Of a DNA stretch of 64,000 bases, positions 32,668 to 41,586 are shown in pieces. The stretch comes from JAEYXS01 sp943367715. Its GTDB lineage: Bacteria > Verrucomicrobiota > Verrucomicrobiia > Limisphaerales > JAEYXS01. Below the pieces are notes generated by a model. That model had not been told where the DNA came from and ran no database searches. It saw only the letters and a list, made by a program, of their open reading frames with translations. Made by a program: the position numbers and the translations under genes. Position 1 is the first letter of the stretch. Every line of letters starts with the position of its first letter. Location: the NCBI GenBank assembly GCA_943367715.1, contig CALRJY020000001.1, forward strand, positions 62,001 to 126,000, given 5' to 3'.

Positions 32668-34779
32668 ATGCACTTGTTCCGAATGGTAGCTTCTTTGGCT
32701 TTGGCGACGGCGTTTGGCGTGCGCGCGCAGGCGGCGGAGTATGATGTAGTCGTTTATGGCGGTACTTCAGCGGCCGTCATCGCGGCGGTGCAGGCGAAGA
32801 AGATGGGGAAGACGACGATCATCGTCTCGCCGGACAAGCATCTGGGCGGGCTCTCGAGCGGCGGCCTTGGCTATACGGATACGGGCAACAAGGCGGTGAT
32901 CGGCGGGTTGTCGCGGGAGTTTTATCAGCGCATCTGGAAGCATTACGATCAGGCGGACGCGTGGAAGTGGCAGAAGAAGGAGCAATACGGTGGTAAGGGG
33001 CAGGGCACACCGGCGATCGATGGCGCGGAGCGAACGATGTGGATCTTTGAACCGCATGCGGCGGAGCAGGCGTTTGAGGGTTTTGTGAAGGATCATCAGA
33101 TCGTGGTGATCCGGGATGAGTGGCTGGATCGCGCGAAGGGTGTGAAGAAGGAAGGGGCGCGGATCAAGTCCATCACGACGTTGAGCGGGAAGACGTATGC
33201 GGGGAAGATGTTCATCGATGCGACGTATGAGGGCGATCTGATGGCGGCGGCGGGCGTGGATTATCATGTGGGGCGCGAGGCGAACAGTGTTTATGATGAG
33301 AAGTGGAATGGCATCCAGGTGGGCGTGTTGCATCACCGGCATCATTTCGGAGTGTTGAAGGATGGGATCAGCCCGTATGTGATTCCTGGCGATCCGAAGA
33401 GCGGAGTGTTGCCGCTGGTGAGCAAGGAGCCGCCGGGTGAGTTTGGTGCCGGTGACAAGCGGGTGCAGGCGTATTGCTTCCGCATGTGCCTGACGGATCA
33501 TCCGGAGAATATGATCCCGTTTCCGAAGCCGGAGGGTTATGACGCGAAGCAGTATGAGTTGTTGCTGCGCGTGTATGCGGCGGGTTGGAAGGAGACGTTC
33601 GGCAAATTTGACGATATCCCAAACAAGAAGACGGATACGAACAATCACGGACCGGTGAGCACGGATAACATCGGGAAGAATTATGATTATCCGGAGGCCT
33701 CGTACGAGCGGCGCAAGGAGATCATCAAGGAGCATGAGACGTATCAGAAGGGTTGGTTGTATTTCATCGCGAACGATCCGCGCGTGCCGAAGGACGTGCA
33801 GACGGCGATGAAGAAGTGGGGTTTGCCGAAGGATGAGTTTGCAGACAACGGCAACTGGTCATTCCAGCTCTACATCCGCGAGGCGCGGCGCATGATCGGC
33901 AAGTATGTGATGACGGAGAATGAGTTGGTGAAGAAACGGCCGACGCCGGAATCGGTGGGCATGGGTTCCTACACGATCGATTCACACAACGTGCAGCGTT
34001 ACATCACGCCGGAAGGGTTTGTACAGAACGAGGGAGACATCGGCACGCCGACGAAGGGGCCGTATGAGATCGCGTATGGTTCGCTGGTGCCGAAGAAGGG
34101 GCAGGCGGACAATCTGTTCGTGCCGGTGTGCGTGTCGAGCTCGCACATCGCGTTCGGGTCCATCCGCATGGAACCGGTGTTCATGATTTTGGCGGAATCG
34201 GCCGCGACGGCGGCGGTGCTGGCGATCGACGGGAACTTGGCGGTGCAGGATGTGCCGTATGCGAAGTTGCGCGAGCTGTTGCTGAAGCAGGGGCAGATAT
34301 TGGAATACAAATCACCTGAAGGCGCGAGCGTGGGTGGTGAGGGCAAGGGCGGTCTTGAGGCGACGAAGCTGGGCGGTGTCGTGGTAGATGATGCGGACGC
34401 GAAGTTAACCGGTGAGTGGACGGACAGCTCTGCGGGAAAGACTTACATCGGGCACGGCTATCAACACGATGGGAACAAGAAGGACGGGAAGTTCAGCGCG
34501 CGGTTCGAGGCGAAGTTGCCGAAGGCGGGCAAATATGAGGTGCGGCTAGCGTATCCGCCGAATGCGAACCGCTCCAGCAAAGTGCCGGTGACGGTGGAGT
34601 ATGCCGGGGGGAAGAAAACGGTGGTGGTGAATCAGAAGCTGAATCCGCCGATCGAGGGGGTGTTTGTGTCGTTGGGCGAGTTTGAGTTTTCGGCAGAGGG
34701 ACCGGCGAGAGTTACCGTATCTAATGAAGGGGCGGATGGATTTGTGGTAATTGACGCAGTGCAGTGGAACGGGAAGTAA
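32668..34779 (+). CDS. Exported FAD-dependent oxidoreductase with golvesin-like C-terminal domain
   Basis: 703 residues. A signal peptide (MVASLALATAFGVRAQAAE) precedes a GR2-type FAD domain (DVVVYGGTSAAVIAAVQAKK, HLGGLSSGGLGYTD, FIDATYEGDLMAAAGVDYHV). The C-terminal about 130 residues (WTDSSAGKTYIGHGYQHDG, ending GFVVIDAVQW) form a beta-sandwich domain like that of golvesin and xanthan-lyase-like proteins. This pairing is common in Planctomycetes and Verrucomicrobia; substrate unknown, perhaps a polysaccharide component. The ATG at 32668 is preferred because it gives the signal peptide a basic residue; ATG 32683 is an alternative. Confidence 0.85.
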   Translation: MHLFRMVASLALATAFGVRAQAAEYDVVVYGGTSAAVIAAVQAKKMGKTTIIVSPDKHLGGLSSGGLGYTDTGNKAVIGGLSREFYQRIWKHYDQADAWKWQKKEQYGGKGQGTPAIDGAERTMWIFEPHAAEQAFEGFVKDHQIVVIRDEWLDRAKGVKKEGARIKSITTLSGKTYAGKMFIDATYEGDLMAAAGVDYHVGREANSVYDEKWNGIQVGVLHHRHHFGVLKDGISPYVIPGDPKSGVLPLVSKEPPGEFGAGDKRVQAYCFRMCLTDHPENMIPFPKPEGYDAKQYELLLRVYAAGWKETFGKFDDIPNKKTDTNNHGPVSTDNIGKNYDYPEASYERRKEIIKEHETYQKGWLYFIANDPRVPKDVQTAMKKWGLPKDEFADNGNWSFQLYIREARRMIGKYVMTENELVKKRPTPESVGMGSYTIDSHNVQRYITPEGFVQNEGDIGTPTKGPYEIAYGSLVPKKGQADNLFVPVCVSSSHIAFGSIRMEPVFMILAESAATAAVLAIDGNLAVQDVPYAKLRELLLKQGQILEYKSPEGASVGGEGKGGLEATKLGGVVVDDADAKLTGEWTDSSAGKTYIGHGYQHDGNKKDGKFSARFEAKLPKAGKYEVRLAYPPNANRSSKVPVTVEYAGGKKTVVVNQKLNPPIEGVFVSLGEFEFSAEGPARVTVSNEGADGFVVIDAVQWNGK

Positions 34780-34924
34780 AATCGAAGTGCATAATGCATC
34801 GTTTTTACCTTGTGTAAGTGTTTGATTTTAAGGAGGATGGATTAAGGTGAGAGGAGGGGCAGTTTCCGTGGGGGAAAAGCCAAGAAATGTTGTAAGGACT
34901 TTACCGTATATTAACTTACACGGC

Positions 34925-34952
34925 TTGACCTAGGGAAGGATGTCTCTACTCT
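34925..34952 (+). promoter_or_regulatory. Possible promoter of the export operon
   Basis: TTGACC (34925-34930), 16-bp spacer, then TACTCT (34947-34952), with the first gene of the operon starting 20 bp later. The -10 box matches the consensus poorly. No operator-like repeat is next to it. Confidence 0.3.
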
Positions 34953-34971
34953 CGCGGCGCAGAATTTCACT

Positions 34972-36660
34972 ATGTACAAGACAGCCAAGTCCATGATTTA
35001 TAGCCGTTCGCGGTGGCCGATTTTTCAAGTTCTTTGTGGGTTCCTGACGGTGCTCGGCGGTCTCAATACGGAGGCTGCTACCAATGACATCGCGGGAGTG
35101 CCGATCAAACTGGAGGACTTTCTCAAGCAAGTATGGACGCGCAATGAATCGCTCCAGATCCGGGTGCTGGAATCGGTGATCGCCGATGAGCGCTACAAAG
35201 CGGAAAAGGGGATTTTTGAGCCGGAATTCGTCGCGGGTGCTGAAGCAGTGGACCGTCGTCGGCCCAATACGGCCGAGCAACGGGCGAGTTTGGGCGGCAT
35301 CTTCGGTGGTGGGCCGAACATCTACAACGAACGCAACAAGACATATTCGAGCGCGATCGAAACGTTGGCGCCGACGGGGGCGAAATTTCGGATCGGCTAT
35401 ACGTTGCAGACGTTGGAGAACAACATCAACGCGGCGGCCAATCCCCATGGTGAATGGGTGAGCACGGTCGGTCTGGCGGTAACGCAGCCTTTGCTCAAGA
35501 ATGGCGGAGTGACGGTCACCATGGCTGGTATCCGTGCGGCGGCGATCAGCTCGGAGATTTCCTTCCAAGATTATCGGAAGAATATCATGGAGGTCATCTC
35601 CCAGGCGGAAGCGGCCTACTGGGACCTTTATCAAGCGCAAGAGCAAGCGGTGCTGGCGCAGGAATCGTTGCGCGTCGCGCAGACGCTGCTGACGGATAAC
35701 AAGAAACGCGTGGAGCTCGGCAAGGCGGCGGAGATCGATGTATTGCAAGCGGAAGCAGGCGTATCAGAGCGGTCAGCCGTCCTGAACGAGGCCCGGCAGC
35801 GCTTGCAGACGGCACGCAGCCGCGCGGCCACGATGGTGTCTGATTCGTGGTCACCGAACGCCCTCGGGATGCTGGCAGCGGATGCGCCGAAGCTCTCGGA
35901 TAAAAAGTATGACGTGAACCAGATGTCGATGACGGCATACGAGTTGAATCCCAGCTACGCGTCGCTCATGAAACAAGCCGAGCTGGAAGGCTTGCGGGTG
36001 AAGGTGGCGAAGAACCAGCGCATGCCGAACCTGGATTTGAAGGGCGGTTATGGTTTCAGCGGTCTGGCGAAAAATGCCGGTGATGCCTGGAATGCTTCAC
36101 AGGATCAGGATTTTCCGAGCTGGTCGTTGGGCGTGGAATTGCGCGTGCCCATGGGCGGGGGAATCAAGAGCCGGCATGAATTGAAGGCCGCCGAACTGCG
36201 CCGGGAAGCGACTTTGCGGGCGTTGAATGGGCTGGGCATCACGCTGGCCAACACCTTGCGTTCCTCGGTCTTCTCCGTGGAGAGCTATCGCGACAGCGTG
36301 AACAGTTACGGCCAGGTGGTGAAAGTGCACGAGAACGTGTTCAGCACCCAGAAGGAGCGGCTGGACGCGGGCAAGGTGAACAGCCGCGATTTGTTGGAAG
36401 CGGAGGAAGATGTCTTCCGCGCCCGGATCGCCTCCTTGGAGAGCCAGATCCGTTACCAACGGTCATTGCTGGAACTGGACCTGGTGACGGGCCGTCTGTT
36501 GAAGGACCGTAATCTGGACTTCACCCAACGCGAACTGCAGAATAGCACCGCGGTGCTGGTGAGCAGCGGTCGCATCACGCAGGAAAAGTATCAGGAGTTT
36601 CTCAAGACGATGCAGACGGAATATGAGAGACGTCGTCCAGCGATAATCACCACCCCTTGA
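34972..36660 (+). CDS. TolC-like outer-membrane channel protein
   Basis: 562 residues. An N-terminal signal (FQVLCGFLTVLGGLNTEA) precedes two repeats typical of the outer-membrane efflux family: long coiled helices (AAYWDLYQAQEQAVLAQESL, KKRVELGKAAEIDVLQAEAG) and beta strands between. The second half has the LDAGKVNSRDLLEAEEDVF motif of OEP repeats. It should form the trimeric outer-membrane duct of a tripartite export system. First gene of a five-gene operon; the HlyD-like adaptor begins 40 bp later. The start ATG lacks a clear Shine-Dalgarno. Confidence 0.85.
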   Translation: MYKTAKSMIYSRSRWPIFQVLCGFLTVLGGLNTEAATNDIAGVPIKLEDFLKQVWTRNESLQIRVLESVIADERYKAEKGIFEPEFVAGAEAVDRRRPNTAEQRASLGGIFGGGPNIYNERNKTYSSAIETLAPTGAKFRIGYTLQTLENNINAAANPHGEWVSTVGLAVTQPLLKNGGVTVTMAGIRAAAISSEISFQDYRKNIMEVISQAEAAYWDLYQAQEQAVLAQESLRVAQTLLTDNKKRVELGKAAEIDVLQAEAGVSERSAVLNEARQRLQTARSRAATMVSDSWSPNALGMLAADAPKLSDKKYDVNQMSMTAYELNPSYASLMKQAELEGLRVKVAKNQRMPNLDLKGGYGFSGLAKNAGDAWNASQDQDFPSWSLGVELRVPMGGGIKSRHELKAAELRREATLRALNGLGITLANTLRSSVFSVESYRDSVNSYGQVVKVHENVFSTQKERLDAGKVNSRDLLEAEEDVFRARIASLESQIRYQRSLLELDLVTGRLLKDRNLDFTQRELQNSTAVLVSSGRITQEKYQEFLKTMQTEYERRRPAIITTP

Positions 36661-36700
36661 GTTTCGAATTCCATCCGGTCAAACTGATTGTTCTAAAGCC

Positions 36701-37543
36701 ATGTATTTGCCGAATAAAAATAGCGGGATGAAGCTGCGCGGCGGTCTGTTCGCCGTGTTGCTCGCGGGAGTCGCATGCTCCACAGCGCAGGCCCAGACCA
36801 CCGCCGCCGGAGTCACCGAGCCTTTTATGGACGTCACCCTGAGTGCCACGGTAGCAGGCACGGTGGAGAAGCGTCTGGTGAAGGAAGGCGACGCGATCAA
36901 AGTGGGCCAAGTCCTGCTGGAGATGAAGAAGCGGCAGGAGGAACTGGAAGTGAAACGGCGCAAGCTGATCGCCGACAGCAAGGCCGAGTTGCAAGCGGCC
37001 GAGGCGCGCGTGGTGACCGTGAAGATGGATCTCGACTCGACGCGCAAGCTGTTCGAGGCCACGAAGTCCATCAGCAAAGACGACCTCTCCAAGAAGGAAC
37101 TTGAGTTCCAGCTTTCGGTGGCCGAAGTGGACCGCTTGAAGATGACCGAAGACCGCGAAGTCATCGAGGCCGACATGGCGGCGGAATTGATGAAGGACCG
37201 GGTGCTTACTTCGCCAGTGACGGGCCATGTGGTGGAGTTCTTCCGCCAGGTCGGTGAAGATTGCAAAGCCCAGGAGCCGTTGATGCGCGTGGTGGATACA
37301 CGGCAATTCTATTTCATCTCCAACGTGGAAGCCAAGGCGGGTTACAACCTGAAGAATGGCGATACCGTGCAGCTTCAGATCGAGGCCGGCAGCAAGATGA
37401 TCCCGGTGACCGGCAAAATCAGCTTTGTCTCGCCCGTGGTGGACCCGGCCAGCGGGTTGCTGAAAATCAAAGTGTTATGCGATAACGCCAACGGGCAGGT
37501 GAAGCCGGGCGTGGCGGGCACGATGCAAATCAACGCACAGTAA
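36701..37543 (+). CDS. HlyD-like periplasmic adaptor (membrane fusion protein)
   Basis: 280 residues. A signal peptide (FAVLLAGVACSTAQAQ) is followed by a lipoyl half-motif (LSATVAGTVEKRLVKEGD), a coiled hairpin of about 90 residues, the second lipoyl half (VTGHVVEFFRQVGEDCKAQE) and a beta-barrel (PVTGKISFVSPVVDPASGLL). This is the layout of RND/ABC adaptor proteins. It is short for the family (usually 350-400). It should link the TolC-like duct to inner-membrane components. The next gene starts one base after its stop. Confidence 0.85.
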   Translation: MYLPNKNSGMKLRGGLFAVLLAGVACSTAQAQTTAAGVTEPFMDVTLSATVAGTVEKRLVKEGDAIKVGQVLLEMKKRQEELEVKRRKLIADSKAELQAAEARVVTVKMDLDSTRKLFEATKSISKDDLSKKELEFQLSVAEVDRLKMTEDREVIEADMAAELMKDRVLTSPVTGHVVEFFRQVGEDCKAQEPLMRVVDTRQFYFISNVEAKAGYNLKNGDTVQLQIEAGSKMIPVTGKISFVSPVVDPASGLLKIKVLCDNANGQVKPGVAGTMQINAQ

Positions 37544-37544
37544 C

Positions 37545-39413
37545 ATGAGTTCACTAACCCCCGGCGCCGCGCAAACCCCGCCTTCCTTCGCTGAAGAAGC
37601 CGCCAAGTTGCGGCAGTTCAGCGGTGCGCCCCAAGAATTTTGGCCCACGTTCCTCAAGCTCTGCGGCCAGGTGGGTGGTGCTGCGCGAGCGGTATTGATC
37701 CGCAAGGACAACGAAGACGGACGCTGGAAACAATTGTCCGAATGGTCGCTGCCGGAGACGTCTGCAGCCGGTCTGGCTTTGTTCCGCAATGCTTTGCTAT
37801 CGATGGCGGATGAAGGCGGCACAGCGGGTGTGTCCAAGCGTATTCTGGCTTCGGATGCCAAGGCAGGTGCGAGTTTCCCGGCCGGTCTGGCGGTGCGTCT
37901 CGTGTTGGCCTCCGCGCAGGAGGTTTGCCTGGTGGCGCTGTTCCTGCCGAACACGACGGTGGCCGATCTGGACTCCGTCGCTCTGCGTATCCAGTTGCTG
38001 GCGGACATTCCCAAGTCCTATCAAGAACTGGGGCAGAATCGTCAAGCGCGCACGGATGCCGAGAAGTTGGCCATCGTGCTGGATACTCTCGCGGAAGTGA
38101 ACTCCCAGACGAAGTATACGTCCTCCGCACTGGCCCTCTGCAACAGTCTCGCTTCGCGCCTGCTTTGCCAGCGTGTGAGCCTGGGTTGGTTCGAGAACGG
38201 GTTCATCAAATTGCAAGGCATTAGCCGGACGGAGCGTTTCGACCCGAAGATGGATGCCGTGGTGGCCATCGAGAAGGTGATGGAAGAAGCGCTGGACCAG
38301 GACGACGAGATCATCTGGCCTTCGCCGGAGCATTACGCGCTGGTGAACCGCGATCATGCGGCGTTCGCCAAGGACAACAACGCGACGGCCGTGTGCTCCA
38401 TCCCCTTGCGCTTGGAGCAAAAGGTAGTTGGGGTGATCACGCTGGAACGTGTGGACGGAGAATTTTCGCTGACGGAATTGCAGCAATTGCGCCTTGTGGC
38501 CGACCAGGTGGTCAACCGCCTGAGCGACCTCAAACGGCGTGACCGCTGGATGGGCGCACGCCTTGCGGAAGATGTGCGGGAGAAGTTCGCGGGTTTCATG
38601 GGGCCGGAGCATACGTGGATGAAAGTGACGGGCATCGCGATCGCGCTCGTGCTGGCCATCCTGTTCTTCGTGAAGCTGAATTACCGCGTCGAGGCGAATT
38701 ACATCCTGCGCAGTGAAGAGGTGCGGTATGTGTCCGCGCCTTTCAACGGTTACCTGGAAGAAGTGCTGGTGCGTCCGGGTGATGAAGTGAAGGCGGGGCA
38801 AGTTGTCCTGCGTTTGAATCGCGATGACCTTCTGCTGGAAGAAGCGGCGGCCACGGCGGAGCTGAGCCGTTACCAGCGTGAGGCGGAGAAAGCACGCGCG
38901 GCGAATCAACTGGCGGAGATGCGCGTGGCGCTGTCCCAGTTTGAAGAGACGAAAGCGCGCTTGAGCCTGGTGAAGTATCGCCTGACGCGTTCCGAGATCC
39001 GCGCGCCGTTTAATGCGGTGGTGGTGGAAGGTGATCTGCGCAACCGTATCGGCGCTCCGGTGGAGCAGGGCGAGGCCCTGTTCCGGCTGGCGCATACGGA
39101 CAAGCTGTATGTCGAGGCGGAAGTGAACGAGCGCGATGCCCATGAAGTGCAGGCGAATGGCACGGGCGAGATCGCCTTTGTCAGCCAGCCACACAAGCGT
39201 TATCCCGTAAAGATCGAACGCCTGGAACCCGCAGCCACGGCCAAGGAAGGCAAGAATGTGTTCCTCGTGCGTTGTGAGGTGGAGGGTGCGCCTGAAGGTT
39301 GGTGGAAACCGGGCATGAGCGGCGTTTGCAAACTGAACGTGGGTGATCGCCGTCTGATCTGGATCCTCACGCATCGCACCGTCGATTTCCTGCGGATGTG
39401 GTTCTGGTGGTAA
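37545..39413 (+). CDS. GAF domain-membrane helix-HlyD adaptor fusion
   Basis: 622 residues. The N-terminal 350 residues are cytoplasmic and include a GAF domain (about 175-330, ALCNSLASRLLCQRVSLGWF, VGVITLERVDGEFSLTELQQ). One membrane helix follows at about 360-380 (ITGIAIALVLAILFFVKL-like), then a HlyD module: VSAPFNGYLEEVLVRPGDEV, a coiled hairpin, IRAPFNAVVVEGDLRN, and a beta-barrel. A sensor on the cytoplasmic side fused to a periplasmic adaptor is unusual and could gate export by a small-molecule signal. It starts 1 base after the previous stop and ends 11 bp before the M50 gene. Confidence 0.85.
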   Translation: MSSLTPGAAQTPPSFAEEAAKLRQFSGAPQEFWPTFLKLCGQVGGAARAVLIRKDNEDGRWKQLSEWSLPETSAAGLALFRNALLSMADEGGTAGVSKRILASDAKAGASFPAGLAVRLVLASAQEVCLVALFLPNTTVADLDSVALRIQLLADIPKSYQELGQNRQARTDAEKLAIVLDTLAEVNSQTKYTSSALALCNSLASRLLCQRVSLGWFENGFIKLQGISRTERFDPKMDAVVAIEKVMEEALDQDDEIIWPSPEHYALVNRDHAAFAKDNNATAVCSIPLRLEQKVVGVITLERVDGEFSLTELQQLRLVADQVVNRLSDLKRRDRWMGARLAEDVREKFAGFMGPEHTWMKVTGIAIALVLAILFFVKLNYRVEANYILRSEEVRYVSAPFNGYLEEVLVRPGDEVKAGQVVLRLNRDDLLLEEAAATAELSRYQREAEKARAANQLAEMRVALSQFEETKARLSLVKYRLTRSEIRAPFNAVVVEGDLRNRIGAPVEQGEALFRLAHTDKLYVEAEVNERDAHEVQANGTGEIAFVSQPHKRYPVKIERLEPAATAKEGKNVFLVRCEVEGAPEGWWKPGMSGVCKLNVGDRRLIWILTHRTVDFLRMWFWW

Positions 39414-39424
39414 CTTGAGACGCC

Positions 39425-41584
39425 ATGGAACAATCACGCACATTCAGCGAATCGTGGCACCGGGTGGCCAGCCAGAAGATCCAGTTGCGCCCCGGCGTCG
39501 AGGTGCAGCGCCAGCAATTCCGTGGTGAACGCTGGATCGTCCTGCAAAACCCGCTGGCCAACCAGTTCTTCCGGATGCGCCCCGAGGCATACGAATTTGT
39601 CTCCCGCCTGCGCCCCGACAAAACGGTCGATGAAGTCTGGCAGGAATGTCTGGAGCGTTTCCCGGATGCGGCACCTGGTCAGGAGTCAGTGGTGCAACTG
39701 CTCGCGCAGCTTTATCACGCGAACTTGTTGCAGTACGAACTAGCGCCGGATGCGGAACAGCTTTTCCAACGGCAACGCAAACGGCAGCAGCAAGAGATGG
39801 GGATGAAGTGGCTGAACATCATGTTCATGCGCTTTCCGCTGCTGGACCCGGACCGTTTTCTGGTCAAAACCCTTCCCTTTGTCGGCTGGCTCATCGGGCC
39901 GATCGGGTTGCTGCTCTGGTTGATCGTGGTGGGGTTGGGCGTCAAGACGGGCATCGATAATTCCGCCCTGTTGCTGGATCAATCTCAAGGCGTACTCGCT
40001 CCAGGTAACTTGGTCTGGCTCTACGTCGGCATGATCATCATCAAGACGATCCATGAGTTCGGGCACGCGTATTTCTGTCGCAAGTTCGGTGGCGAGGTGC
40101 ACGTCATGGGTATCATGCTCATGATCTTCACGCCGGTGCCGTTCGTGGATGCCACGGCGAGCTGGGGTTTCCGCAGCCGGAAGGAGCGGGTGCTGGTCGG
40201 TTGTGCGGGCATGATCGTGGAGTTGTTCGTGGCGGCCATCGCGGCGATGATTTGGGCGAAAACTGCCGAGGGCTCCATCATCCACAGCGTGACCTTTAAC
40301 ATGATGTTCATCGCGTCCGTCTCTACGCTGCTCTTCAACCTGAACCCGCTGATGCGGTTCGATGGTTACTACATCATGTCGGACTTGCTGGAGATTCCGA
40401 ACCTGAACCAGCGGTCCACGGGCCAGTTGATCTATTGGATCGAGCGTCATGCTTTTGGTGTGAAATCGGCGACGAGTCCGGCGACCAGCCGACGGGAGTC
40501 GATATGGCTGGCGGTGTATGGTATCAGCGCCTTGATCTACCGGACGATTGTGTTCGTGGGCATCATCTGGTTTATCGCGGACAAGTGGTTGCTGCTGGGC
40601 ATGACGATGGCGGCGGTGTGCCTCTTCACGTGGCTGGTGGTGCCGACGTACAAGTTCATCAGGTATCTGGCGACGAGTCCGAAACTGGAACGCACGCGAC
40701 CGCAGGCCATCGGTGTCGTGGCGGTCACGGTAGCGGTGCTGGTCCTGTTGCTGGCAGTGATCCCGTTCCCGCATTACTTCCGCGCCTCGGGTGTGGTGCA
40801 GGCGAAGGAATGGAGCCAGATCATCACGGAAGCTTCGGGCGAAGTCGTGGAAGTCATCGCGAAGCCGGGTGTTCCTGTGAAAGCGGGACAGGCGCTTCTC
40901 CGTTTGGAAAATCCGGAGCTGGCGATGCAGTTGGCGCAAGCCCAGGCCACCAAGCAAGAAGTGGAAGGGCGCTTGCGCGCGGCGATGCAACGCGACGCGG
41001 CGGCGGTCGAGCCTTTGAGAAAACGGTTGGAGTCTGCGGCCAAGCTGATCGAACGCATCAATAAAGAAGAGCAAAACCTCATCGTGCGCGCACGGCATGA
41101 CGGCATCTGGGTGGCCCCGGGCGTGGAAGATCTCCAGCAACGCATCGTGAAGCGCGGTTCGCCCCTGGGCTTGCTGGTGAACCCGAAGCAATTTGAGTTC
41201 TCCGCCACGGTGATGCAGGAAGACGTGGACAGCATCTTCAAAAAGGAGTTCCCCAAAGACGCCGAGGTGCGTTTGGCCGGTGACGCCGAAGTGACTTTGC
41301 ACGTGGACAAATTGCGCATGGTGCCGGGCGAGCAGAAGAACCTGCCGACGTCAGCCTTGGGCTGGGAAGGCGGCGGGGACATCGCCATCAACATGAAGGA
41401 AAGCTCCGGTCGGGTGGCGGCCGAACCGTTCTTCTCGGTGATGGGCGAGTTCCAGCCGGACGCTCAACTGGTCTTGCTGCACGGACGCACGGGCAAGGTG
41501 CGGTTCAAGCTGGAAAGCGAACCGCTGGTGCCCCGCTGGATCCGGCGCTTGGGCCAATTGCTGCAAAAACGTTTTCAGTTCTAG
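39425..41584 (+). CDS. PqqD-like/M50 metalloprotease/HlyD fusion, membrane protein
   Basis: 719 residues. The N-terminal about 115 residues (LQNPLANQFFRMRPEAYEF, RPDKTVDEVWQECLERFP) look like a PqqD/RRE-type peptide-binding domain. An M50 (site-2-protease-like) membrane domain follows with HEFGH (H210, E211, H214) and LNPLMRFDG (D313), so zinc ligands are complete. After several more helices comes a HlyD module (about 455-715: ITEASGEVVEVIAKPGVPVK, a coiled hairpin, IVRARHDGIWVAPG). The M50 part may hold or cut a substrate inside the membrane. The gene is followed 2 bp later by the SecA paralogue. Confidence 0.85.
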   Translation: MEQSRTFSESWHRVASQKIQLRPGVEVQRQQFRGERWIVLQNPLANQFFRMRPEAYEFVSRLRPDKTVDEVWQECLERFPDAAPGQESVVQLLAQLYHANLLQYELAPDAEQLFQRQRKRQQQEMGMKWLNIMFMRFPLLDPDRFLVKTLPFVGWLIGPIGLLLWLIVVGLGVKTGIDNSALLLDQSQGVLAPGNLVWLYVGMIIIKTIHEFGHAYFCRKFGGEVHVMGIMLMIFTPVPFVDATASWGFRSRKERVLVGCAGMIVELFVAAIAAMIWAKTAEGSIIHSVTFNMMFIASVSTLLFNLNPLMRFDGYYIMSDLLEIPNLNQRSTGQLIYWIERHAFGVKSATSPATSRRESIWLAVYGISALIYRTIVFVGIIWFIADKWLLLGMTMAAVCLFTWLVVPTYKFIRYLATSPKLERTRPQAIGVVAVTVAVLVLLLAVIPFPHYFRASGVVQAKEWSQIITEASGEVVEVIAKPGVPVKAGQALLRLENPELAMQLAQAQATKQEVEGRLRAAMQRDAAAVEPLRKRLESAAKLIERINKEEQNLIVRARHDGIWVAPGVEDLQQRIVKRGSPLGLLVNPKQFEFSATVMQEDVDSIFKKEFPKDAEVRLAGDAEVTLHVDKLRMVPGEQKNLPTSALGWEGGGDIAINMKESSGRVAAEPFFSVMGEFQPDAQLVLLHGRTGKVRFKLESEPLVPRWIRRLGQLLQKRFQF

Positions 41585-41586
41585 TT

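Noticed and set aside
34805..34925. Inverted pair GTGTAAGT / ACTTACAC upstream of the TolC-like gene
   Set aside because: The halves are about 90 bp apart and only 8 bp long, which is likely by chance.
37797..39443. 548-codon open frame on the minus strand
   Set aside because: Antisense to the GAF-HlyD gene, whose own motifs are clear. The antisense product has no recognisable fold.
39740..41302. 520-codon open frame on the minus strand
   Set aside because: Antisense to the M50-HlyD gene; His/Arg/Asp/Gln-rich mirror composition.
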